Virus record (IMG/VR): IMGVR_UViG_3300006101_000058 | Coordinates: 1 to 26,009 of that record | Reading direction: 5' to 3' (one strand) | From: a virus | DNA: 26,009 bases | In this document: piece by piece, positions 15,079 to 21,532 of the stretch | Numbering within the stretch: the stretch's first letter is position 1 | Layout of the letters: each line of letters begins with the position of its first letter | The notes under the pieces: generated by a model | Seen by the model: only the letters and a program-made list of their open reading frames with translations | Databases searched by the model: none | Told to the model about the DNA's origin: nothing | Program-made: the position numbers and the translations under genes

Positions 15079-15612
15079 TTAGTTATTATTACAAAAACTT
15101 ACCATACCATGATCTATTAGATTTTTATTGCGCAACAATGAATATAAAAGAGTACGATGCGATCTACGAACTCTACATAACGATTGATACTTTGAAGTAA
15201 TAGCCTTAGGATTTAATTCAACATTTTCTTTATCAAACCATAATAAATTTTGCAAGAAATTTTGTATGTTAGCAATAGCACAATTCTCTGTAGTTTCTTG
15301 TTGTCTTAAAATTTCTAATTCTTTTTCTATATTTTGCTGAGTTAAAATTAAACAAAAATAATTTGAAACATCTAGGTTAACTAAAATTCTCTGCAAATTA
15401 CGCAACATTAGTCCAGGTTGATCGTTGGTAACATAGTAATCAGTATCATAATGCAAAAATATAAATCGATAGTTTGATTCGTAATGGTCTTGTTTTAATT
15501 TTAGTAGGTCATTGTATAGTCTTGACATATCACTTTGGTAGTTGAGTAAATTAAATATTCGATCAAATTTAAAATATTTTTCTAGTATGTTGATAGTGGA
15601 TATATCAAGCAT
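15079..15612 (-). CDS. Unknown protein, possible N-terminal half of a glycosyltransferase-like protein
   Basis: 177 residues, without a motif I can name firmly. The middle is helical with a hydrophobic strand 'RFIFLHYDTDYYV' near residue 50 and 'YFCLILTQQN' near 85. The C-terminal 'RVRRSHRTLLYSLLRNKNL' and 'HGMVSF' resemble the block 'RxHRxxLLxxLxxxxLLxxGxVSF' that precedes the donor-binding half in intact phage proteins of the same kind. The next gene begins one nt later in another frame with exactly such a donor-binding half, so the two may be a split version of one gene. The start overlaps the stop of a 34-residue micro-ORF by eight bases. AT-rich. Confidence 0.55.
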   Translation of the reverse strand: MLDISTINILEKYFKFDRIFNLLNYQSDMSRLYNDLLKLKQDHYESNYRFIFLHYDTDYYVTNDQPGLMLRNLQRILVNLDVSNYFCLILTQQNIEKELEILRQQETTENCAIANIQNFLQNLLWFDKENVELNPKAITSKYQSLCRVRRSHRTLLYSLLRNKNLIDHGMVSFCNNN

Positions 15613-15709
15613 GTAAATTATACCAATGGTTATGTGACTGCTCGATGAAGTCTTGATCTATTAACAATAGATCAAACGTATTTTCTAATAATTTAATTTT
15701 TTCCAACAA
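15605..15709 (-). CDS. 34-residue micro-ORF coupled to the following gene
   Basis: Reads from TTG at 15707-15709 (or the adjacent TTG at 15704-15706) to TGA at 15605-15607, giving about 34 residues that begin LLEKIKLLENTF and end HNHWYNLHA. A perfect AGGAGG lies five nt before the first TTG. Its stop overlaps the next ATG by eight bases, an arrangement seen at true coupled genes. The AGGAGG is part of the sequence that encodes the glycine motif of the epimerase remnant. No family recognised; it could be a leader peptide or a fragment of a lost gene. Confidence 0.4.
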   Translation of the reverse strand: MLEKIKLLENTFDLLLIDQDFIEQSHNHWYNLHA

Positions 15710-15746
15710 TGAATCCTCCTGCACCAAATACTAAAATTTTTTTCAT
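15693..15746 (-). pseudogene. Remnant of an epimerase gene start
   Basis: Seventeen codons beginning MKKILVFGAGGFI, then VGKN and a stop. The first 13 residues match the start of the GDP-mannose 3,5-epimerase 1.2 kb downstream (MKKMLVLGAGGFI) and the Rossmann glycine motif of sugar epimerases in general; the DNA differs at roughly eight of 39 positions, so it is a diverged copy or a related gene. Homology ends abruptly after ATTG. Its ATG overlaps the gp47 stop (ATGA), so an epimerase once directly followed gp47. It cannot encode a working enzyme. Confidence 0.7.
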
Positions 15747-16759
15747 AGATTTTGATATATTTTTAATAACAACTTGGGATCGTAAAATTCACTTTCGATA
15801 TTGGTCAGCTGGTCAGTCACGATCTGATCCACGCTTTCGAATCGTACTTCGCCAGGCGCCAGGTCTAGATCCACTGTGGTTCTTTTGCTGGGTATCAGGG
15901 CCATCTCTCTGAGATTGTGTGATTGTACAAATGTGTTCTTGATAAACGATGCTTCTTCGTAGCTGATGTCGATATCCAGCTCCACACGCACATGCATGTT
16001 GGGAGTCAGTATGCTGGCACCGTGGTCAATTACCTCGCTCAACCGCATGACTCGATACAGGGGTTGATCGGGCCAAGCCCGATACTCGGGCTGTTGGCCC
16101 CATTCCAGGATCATCATGCCTCGGTCAGCATCGCCAGCATCGGCAAAGTTGTGTGGAAAACAGTTGCCAATGTAGTTGATGTTTCGTTTGCTTTGTCTAA
16201 GATGGAAATGTCCACTGAACACCGACCCAACGCCACCAAAGCTGTCCACACGAACTTCGCCGTGGTCGGGCATTTCGACCATGGCATTCATCTTGAAGTG
16301 CGGCAGTTCAAAGTGCCCAAACATGTACTGTGCTGACATTCGTGGTATGCGTTTGTGATCGTCGCCGACCAACCAGGGAGCTATGATCACATCACCGGAT
16401 TTGAACCAGTCGTTGACTATAGTAATATTGGGCAAGTGTTCGGCCCATTCCACGCCGTGTATGTCTCGCCGGTCTCGGTAGTAGAGATCGTGATTGCCCG
16501 GAATAAAATAAAAGCGTTCAAATGCTGCACTGAGCTTTTGTAAACTACGCAGGCTAAAGTGCAAAGTTTGTAGATTGATACTGGCACGATGATGATGCCA
16601 GTCGCCTAGAAACATGCCGGTTTCGCAACCTTGGGCCCGGGCTGTGTCTATGAACCAATCAACAAATGCTTCACAGTCCTGATTGTGAATCAGGCTGTTG
16701 CTTTTTAGTCCCCAGTGTATGTCAGTACAGATGGCTGCTTTACGGAATAGATTTGTCAT
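15743..16759 (-). CDS. 47: Recombination endonuclease subunit gp47 (Mre11/SbcD-like nuclease)
   Basis: 338 residues, the same length class as T4 gp47 (339). Metal-binding phosphoesterase motifs are all present: D13 and H15 (TDIHWG), 'GDWHHHR' (52-58), 'GNHD' (88-91), 'GHFELPH' (148-154) and 'GHFHLRQ' (183-189). It works with gp46 in DNA end resection, in the cytoplasm. It follows gp55 by 12 bases. After its stop the expected partner gp46 is 2.9 kb away, the gap being filled by sugar-related genes. The ATGA at the stop leads into an epimerase remnant. Codon use and base composition match gp46 and gp55, not the intervening cargo. Confidence 0.95.
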   Translation of the reverse strand: MTNLFRKAAICTDIHWGLKSNSLIHNQDCEAFVDWFIDTARAQGCETGMFLGDWHHHRASINLQTLHFSLRSLQKLSAAFERFYFIPGNHDLYYRDRRDIHGVEWAEHLPNITIVNDWFKSGDVIIAPWLVGDDHKRIPRMSAQYMFGHFELPHFKMNAMVEMPDHGEVRVDSFGGVGSVFSGHFHLRQSKRNINYIGNCFPHNFADAGDADRGMMILEWGQQPEYRAWPDQPLYRVMRLSEVIDHGASILTPNMHVRVELDIDISYEEASFIKNTFVQSHNLREMALIPSKRTTVDLDLAPGEVRFESVDQIVTDQLTNIESEFYDPKLLLKIYQNL

Positions 16760-16771
16760 CCTGCTAGTATA

Positions 16772-17671
16772 CTATTCTTCAGTGATGAATACGACCTCTC
16801 CGGCAATCATGTCTGGATTTCTGCGTCCGGCATTCTGACGAGTCCATGACGGATTGAGACCGTTCATTTCCAAGATATCGTCTCGGATGTTTTGATTTTT
16901 CTTTTCCAGATTCAGGATTCTGGTAAAACTATTGGTGATGGCCGCAGTGTAGTAGGCAAATGGATTCTGGCTCTTGCTTTCGTCAAACTGCAGGCCGATC
17001 TGGCTCAGTTGCAACAGGGCCTGGCCGCGCATTTCTTCGTTGTAGGTATAACCTCTCCAGTTTGATCTGGTGGCATAGCGTTCACACAGTTTCATGAACA
17101 TGTTGGCCAAGGTGCGGGTCATTTTGCCGTGATCCTTGCAGAATTCGCCGTGTACCAGGTCACCCTGCCAGTGGCTCTTGCCCACCAGGTACGGCTCGCG
17201 ATTTTCATCTATACGGTAGTGATAAAACGGTGGAAAGTTCAATCGCACATGATTGGGGCTGAGCACAGCATCATCTACCAGATCGGCGATGGGATCTTCT
17301 TCTACGGCATCCAGTTCGAATATGTCTTGGATCTTTTTCTTTTTGGTTGCACCCTTGGGTATTTTTTTGGGCGCCATGGGTATGTGTTCCCAACAGGTGA
17401 TCCTGAACACCAGATCAGTGTTGGCGATTTTGACTGGATCGATGACCTGTCCAGTTTCTCGCTTGATACGGTCAGCACGATTGCGTCTGGCTTCGGCCAC
17501 GGTTCTTTGGTTGATTTTCAATACCGTGGGCAAGATTATGTCGTACTGATGATCGGCAACCGGATCCAGATATGTGCAGTAGGTGTTCTTGCTCAGGTGT
17601 ATTTCTTTTAAGATATCTCGATTGTTGAGATAGTTGATTTTTGCTGGTGTTTTGAAAGTGGTTGTGGCCAC
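16772..17671 (-). CDS. 55: Late-transcription sigma factor gp55
   Basis: 299 residues. The C-terminal third carries the sigma region 2-type block known from aquatic T4-like phages: 'RGYTYNEEMRGQALLQL', 'ESKSQNPFAYYTAAITNSF', 'LNLEKKNQNIRDDILE' and 'PSWTRQ'. gp55 replaces host sigma on RNA polymerase and reads TATAAATA late boxes. T4 gp55 has 185 residues; this has a longer N-terminus with a Lys-rich linker and an acidic stretch around residue 125 (KKKKIQDIFELDAVEEDP). Start: GTG at 17669-17671, with AAGGAG eight nt upstream. An upstream in-frame ATG has no such site and would lie before the mapped promoter. First gene of the long minus-strand operon. Confidence 0.9.
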   Translation of the reverse strand: MATTTFKTPAKINYLNNRDILKEIHLSKNTYCTYLDPVADHQYDIILPTVLKINQRTVAEARRNRADRIKRETGQVIDPVKIANTDLVFRITCWEHIPMAPKKIPKGATKKKKIQDIFELDAVEEDPIADLVDDAVLSPNHVRLNFPPFYHYRIDENREPYLVGKSHWQGDLVHGEFCKDHGKMTRTLANMFMKLCERYATRSNWRGYTYNEEMRGQALLQLSQIGLQFDESKSQNPFAYYTAAITNSFTRILNLEKKNQNIRDDILEMNGLNPSWTRQNAGRRNPDMIAGEVVFITEE

Positions 17672-17679
17672 GTGCGATT

Positions 17680-17685
17680 CTCCTT
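17680..17685 (-). promoter_or_regulatory. Ribosome-binding site AAGGAG deciding the GTG start of gp55
   Basis: The minus strand reads AAGGAG, followed after eight bases by GTG at 17669-17671. No ATG start in the same frame has comparable support. Confidence 0.75.
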
Positions 17686-17696
17686 GAAGTGTATTT

Positions 17697-17724
17697 ATTT
17701 TACAACACATTGCAGGAATGTCAA
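17697..17724 (-). promoter_or_regulatory. Sigma70-like promoter for the gp55 operon
   Basis: The minus strand reads TTGACA (17719-17724), a 16-bp spacer, then TAAAAT (17697-17702): a perfect -35 and five of six at -10. Transcription would start near 17690, leaving a leader of about 20 nt with AAGGAG before the GTG. This suits expression of gp55, gp47, gp46 and the cargo by the unmodified host polymerase before late genes. An overlapping AATAAATA (17692-17699) also resembles a late box but may be coincidence. Confidence 0.65.
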
Positions 17725-17747
17725 CCATTATCATTATCTGGTCCGTT

Positions 17748-17765
17748 TATTTAGCTGGCTAAATA
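17748..17765. promoter_or_regulatory. Palindrome carrying a late-type box on each strand
   Basis: TATTTAGC-TG-GCTAAATA is a perfect 8-bp inverted repeat with a 2-bp centre. Read outward, each arm gives GCTAAATA, a T4-late-like box: the plus arm ends 18 nt before the tube-cap ATG at 17784, and the minus arm points to gp55. The plus-strand gene has AGGAA before its ATG. It could be a bidirectional late promoter, an operator or both. Confidence 0.5.
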
Positions 17766-17783
17766 TCATATACAGGAACAATC

Positions 17784-19616
17784 ATGGCACAAGGGTACGA
17801 TCCGGCTAAAGCAGCGTTATTTAATAAACTAATCCAAGACGGGTTGAGCGAGGATGCGGCGGCAAAACAAGCTGGAATCACCGAGGCCGATTTTGGAACT
17901 TATGTAATAGGCCTAGACGGAAAAATTGGACCTTTGGTGATAGGGGTTGGACAAAAGTCTGGAGTGAATAACACAGATAATTTTGACAACGAGCCCCCGG
18001 CATCTAGTGTCAAAACCACCACCACTACGACCATAACAACCAGTGGGGGCGGAACAACAACTATAATAGCAGGGGTAGATACGCCCACCCCAGAAAGCAA
18101 GGCACTACAGGAACAGATCAATGCTACGTCATCTCAAATTGACAAAATTAATCGACAGCTAGCTCCGGTTGCTTTTGGCGGCACTCCAAATCTAACAGCA
18201 GACCAGCGTGCAACACTACAAGCGCAACGAGCAGAGCTGTATGATCAATGGAATGCACAAACAGATGCTGCAGCATCTGCCACACTACCGGGCACTCCCA
18301 CAGTAACTACTACGCCAAACACTACTACAACCACAACCACTACACAATTCAGCAGTGCTTCTTCTGCCAGCCCGGTTGGTGCCAACGACACACAACAAGG
18401 ACAAGAGCAAATCTACAGTACCAGTGCTCCGCTTCCGGCTAACCAAATACAAACAAACGCCACCGACGTTGGCAGTTTCGTTGGAACACCGGCTGGTGAA
18501 ATCACCACTGTCAGTTTGGCTGCACCAGTAACATATGGACTTAGCGGTCTATCCAGTCTCAATCAAAACAACACCACCGACGTTGGCAGTTTCGTTGGAA
18601 CACCGGCTCCGGTTGTTGCAGATGCTGTGGCATCTGCACAGGCCTCCGGCGGCACTGATGTCAGCAATTTTGTGTCGTCGGCCACCCCGGTCGGTGCAGA
18701 TGCTGTAGCAGCTGCACAGGCCTCCAGCAATACTGATTCCACAGCATTCACGGCCGGCAACGGCGGGGACCAGCTCAATGCAGGTCCGTCGGCTATCAGA
18801 GCCGGCACTGCAAACGCACAGAATCAACCAGCAATCAACAACACAAACCGCAGCGTGAACAACACTGACTGGCGTGTGAGATTGAGTCTGGCCAACGGAG
18901 CCGATTATCTGTATTCGGCAGCTGATGCTGCCTCGGGCATACTGTCGCCACTTCGGGCCACCAATGGCATCATATTTCCTTACACGCCCACAATCAGTAC
19001 CAGCTACAAGGCCAACTACAACAGCTACGACCTTACACATTCAAACTATCGTGGTTATTTTTATCAGAACAGTTACACTGACAGCATAACTGTCACCGCT
19101 GCATTCACGGCACAGAACACCCAAGAAGCCAATTATCTCCTGGCTGTCATACACTTTTTCCGTTCGGTTACCAAGATGTTTTATGGGCAAAGCTCACACC
19201 TGGGATCACCGCCACCCATCTGCTATCTCAACGGCCTGGGCGAATTTCAATTCAACCAACATCCGGTCTTGGTCAGCCAGTTCAACTACTCGTTGCCAGC
19301 TGATGTGGATTACATACGTGCCGGCAGCAGCAACAATCTAAATCTTCCGCAAAACCAATTGCGTGCCCAGACCAATACTGTCAATCCGGCCTTGGCCTCA
19401 GTGGCTCGGTTAGCATCAGCTTTCTTGACCAAGGGGGCGGCACAGAATGTGCGCCCTCCGGTAGCACAACCATTGACCAACAGCCCTACCTATGTGCCAA
19501 CCAAGATGGAAATAGTGCTGACCCTGTTGCCGGTACAAAGTCGTCAACAGGTCAGCCAGGTGTTCAATCTAGACAGTTTTGCCAATGGTAGCCAACTCAC
19601 AAAAGGATTCTGGTAA
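17784..19616 (+). CDS. Baseplate tail-tube cap protein (gp48/gp54-type) with a long repetitive N-terminus
   Basis: 610 residues; T4 gp48 and gp54 have 364 and 320. The conserved part is the C-terminal 260 residues, beginning 'DWRVRLSLANG' near residue 357, with 'FPYTPTISTSYKANYNSYD', 'THSNYRGYFYQNSY', 'LLAVIHFFRSVTKMFYGQSS' and 'PPPICYLNGLGEFQF'. This is the form of the tube-associated baseplate cap found in T4-like phages; gp48 is my preferred label. Residues 1-60 form a small globular start, 75-215 are Thr- and Ala-rich with two poly-Thr runs, and 225-315 contain repeated 'TDVGSFVGTPA' units. Extra N-terminal mass could decorate the baseplate. AGGAA precedes the ATG. First gene of the plus-strand tail module. 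Confidence 0.75.
   Translation: MAQGYDPAKAALFNKLIQDGLSEDAAAKQAGITEADFGTYVIGLDGKIGPLVIGVGQKSGVNNTDNFDNEPPASSVKTTTTTTITTSGGGTTTIIAGVDTPTPESKALQEQINATSSQIDKINRQLAPVAFGGTPNLTADQRATLQAQRAELYDQWNAQTDAAASATLPGTPTVTTTPNTTTTTTTTQFSSASSASPVGANDTQQGQEQIYSTSAPLPANQIQTNATDVGSFVGTPAGEITTVSLAAPVTYGLSGLSSLNQNNTTDVGSFVGTPAPVVADAVASAQASGGTDVSNFVSSATPVGADAVAAAQASSNTDSTAFTAGNGGDQLNAGPSAIRAGTANAQNQPAINNTNRSVNNTDWRVRLSLANGADYLYSAADAASGILSPLRATNGIIFPYTPTISTSYKANYNSYDLTHSNYRGYFYQNSYTDSITVTAAFTAQNTQEANYLLAVIHFFRSVTKMFYGQSSHLGSPPPICYLNGLGEFQFNQHPVLVSQFNYSLPADVDYIRAGSSNNLNLPQNQLRAQTNTVNPALASVARLASAFLTKGAAQNVRPPVAQPLTNSPTYVPTKMEIVLTLLPVQSRQQVSQVFNLDSFANGSQLTKGFW
18460..18608 (+). repeat. Two perfect 35-nt direct repeats plus diverged copies
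   Basis: A 35-nt sequence at 18460-18494 recurs exactly at 18574-18608, encoding TDVGSFVGTPA in the tube-cap protein. Two weaker copies follow at about 18653-18700 (TDVSNFVSSATP), with a second unit 'ADAVAxAQAS' repeated twice between 18620 and 18725. They lie in a low-complexity part of the protein and suggest recent unit duplication. Confidence 0.85.
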
Positions 19617-19918
19617 TGTCCGTCACCTATGATGCTGCCAGTCCGTATTTTACCACGGGCTACAGCCAATTTTTCCTAGATACCATGACCAACCGGCCCA
19701 TACCGGTGTTGTCGGACGATCGTTACTGGGCTATCACGGCTACCTATCAGTACAGGCCCGATCTGTTGGCATTTGACCTTTACAGCAACAGTCGTTTGTG
19801 GTGGGTGTTTTATCAACGAAATCCCAATACCTTGACAACACCGCCTTTGGATTTTGCAGCCGGTACGTCCATCTATCTACCACAGATCAGTACCTTGCAG
19901 GCAGTATTGGGGATCTAG
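19616..19918 (+). CDS. 53: Baseplate wedge protein gp53
   Basis: 100 residues, one LysM-like fold. The recognition block is 'YQYRPDLLAFDLYSNSRLWWVFYQRNP' (in parts: YRPDLLAFDLY, then LWWVFYQRNP) around residues 44-70, followed by 'TPPLDFAAGTSIYLP', which is how gp53 and related wedge proteins end. T4 gp53 is longer (196 residues) and joins wedges into the baseplate ring; the short form is usual in cyanophage relatives. The start overlaps the preceding stop by one base (TAATG), so the two are translationally coupled. The next gene begins one nt after its stop. Confidence 0.8.
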   Translation: MSVTYDAASPYFTTGYSQFFLDTMTNRPIPVLSDDRYWAITATYQYRPDLLAFDLYSNSRLWWVFYQRNPNTLTTPPLDFAAGTSIYLPQISTLQAVLGI

Positions 19919-19919
19919 C

Positions 19920-21530
19920 ATGGCTACACAAATTTTGATTGGCGGTGAACCTTATGTACCAGGGCAGTCTTTGTCGCTGGCACAAATGGCGGCTATTTCG
20001 GCGTCTATTCAACTGGGCAACGACACCTATTCTAGTGCTTACTCTGGCACGTTGAATGCACAGGCCTATGCTCAATATGTAGCACAGGGCGGACAACTCG
20101 GTTTTGCAGCAATGCTGTCAGCAACCGCCCAACCACAAGACAGTGCTGCCCAGATTGTGGTCGAGGCCGCAGATGCTCGCGACGAAGGAGCCATCAGTCA
20201 AAATCCACCAGTTCTCACCTCACCAGTGACCTCAATTGTGGGGGCAGAAACGATTGCCAACACTGTGGTTACTGTTGCCAACAACAGCCTTGCGGCCCAG
20301 GGGTTCAGCATTGGTGGTCTGGCCAGTCGGTTTGTGGGGACCAACAATCGCCTGTTGACATCGGGCTTGCCGGCCAACCAGAGCCTGAGTTTGAGTCAGA
20401 GTCAGGCCACTCCGCCTTTTTCCACAGTGAACAACCTGTTGCCTGGTGGAGTCGGTGCTAATACCATACTTGGCAACGAATTCCGGGCCAGCGCTGCCAG
20501 CCAGCCCGGCCAAGGTGCCCCCAACAGTGATGGTATTGGTACTTCGGCCCAGGACATCATACGCTTTGCCTTCCAGTCCAATACCAATCAACGCATACCC
20601 ACACAGCCCAATGTGCTGGATCAGTTTGCCAGCTACACCTATCAGCTCAGCTGGTATCTTATGACCGATTCTCAATACAATGATCTGATCAAGAGCGGAA
20701 ATCGTAACGTGGGTGGCTGGAGCCTGTTGATGCAAAGCGGCGGAGCACCGGTACAGACCACAGGAGCCACTGCTGCCAACAACAACCTGCCCATTCGTAA
20801 TCAGTTTTTTCCATTAGATTATTACATGGACGATCTTGAAATACACACCTTGATTCCGCAGGGCGGCACACAAATGGCTCACACTGCTACCAGTATCAAG
20901 TTCAAGGTCACCGAACCCAACGGTGTGACCTTGGTCAGCAATTTGTATTCGGCTGTGTCTGCACTGTATGGATACGACAATACCGGGGACTATGATCCTG
21001 CACAGAATCTGCTGTACAAACCCGGACAAGCTCCTATATCCATACAACCACCAAACTATCTACAGGCCATGTATTGTCTTGTGATACGATTCTACGGCTA
21101 TGACGCACAGGGCAATCTGCAGGCACCCATCATGGGAACCAACGGCAGTCAACAGGCCATAGTACAAAAAATCTATCCGTTCCAGCTGGTCAACATCACT
21201 TTTACCATGGCTCCGGGTTCCAACAGTCGCGGCATCGAATATCATGTGGAATGTGTGCCTAGGGGTCAGCTGGCCTTTGCCCAGGCACGCGGCACAGTGC
21301 CATACAATTTCCAGTTAAGCGGAAACACGGTCAAGGACCTCTTGATCGGTAAACCGGCGCAGGCTGGTCTGGTTCCAAAACAGGATGGTCGTGTTACAAC
21401 AACAACCCCACCAGGCAATGCCAGCACAACTATAGCAACAGTTATAACTGCTGAACAGCAAATCACACAGTTTGGAACATTTAATGCGGGTAATAGTTTA
21501 ACCTATAGTGACACTCCTGGAATATACTAG
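19920..21530 (+). CDS. Large virion structural protein, probable baseplate hub component
   Basis: 536 residues. The first 230 are Ala-, Gln-, Ser- and Asn-rich and probably largely flexible. The rest is beta-rich with 'YTYQLSWYLMTDSQYNDLI' near residue 237, 'FFPLDYYMDDLEIHTLIP' near 300, 'NYLQAMYCLVIRFYGYDAQG' near 382 and 'GSNSRGIEYHVECVPRG' near 440. This layout is familiar from hub-type virion proteins of aquatic T4-like phages, but I cannot equate it with one T4 gene (gp27-like is the closest functional guess). ATG at 19920 was chosen because it follows the gp53 stop by one base; an earlier in-frame ATG lies inside gp53. Confidence 0.6.
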   Translation: MATQILIGGEPYVPGQSLSLAQMAAISASIQLGNDTYSSAYSGTLNAQAYAQYVAQGGQLGFAAMLSATAQPQDSAAQIVVEAADARDEGAISQNPPVLTSPVTSIVGAETIANTVVTVANNSLAAQGFSIGGLASRFVGTNNRLLTSGLPANQSLSLSQSQATPPFSTVNNLLPGGVGANTILGNEFRASAASQPGQGAPNSDGIGTSAQDIIRFAFQSNTNQRIPTQPNVLDQFASYTYQLSWYLMTDSQYNDLIKSGNRNVGGWSLLMQSGGAPVQTTGATAANNNLPIRNQFFPLDYYMDDLEIHTLIPQGGTQMAHTATSIKFKVTEPNGVTLVSNLYSAVSALYGYDNTGDYDPAQNLLYKPGQAPISIQPPNYLQAMYCLVIRFYGYDAQGNLQAPIMGTNGSQQAIVQKIYPFQLVNITFTMAPGSNSRGIEYHVECVPRGQLAFAQARGTVPYNFQLSGNTVKDLLIGKPAQAGLVPKQDGRVTTTTPPGNASTTIATVITAEQQITQFGTFNAGNSLTYSDTPGIY

Positions 21531-21532
21531 CC

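Noticed and set aside
18001-18360. Thr-codon runs as a CRISPR or tandem satellite
   Set aside because: The repeats follow codon steps inside an open frame and have no regular spacer structure.
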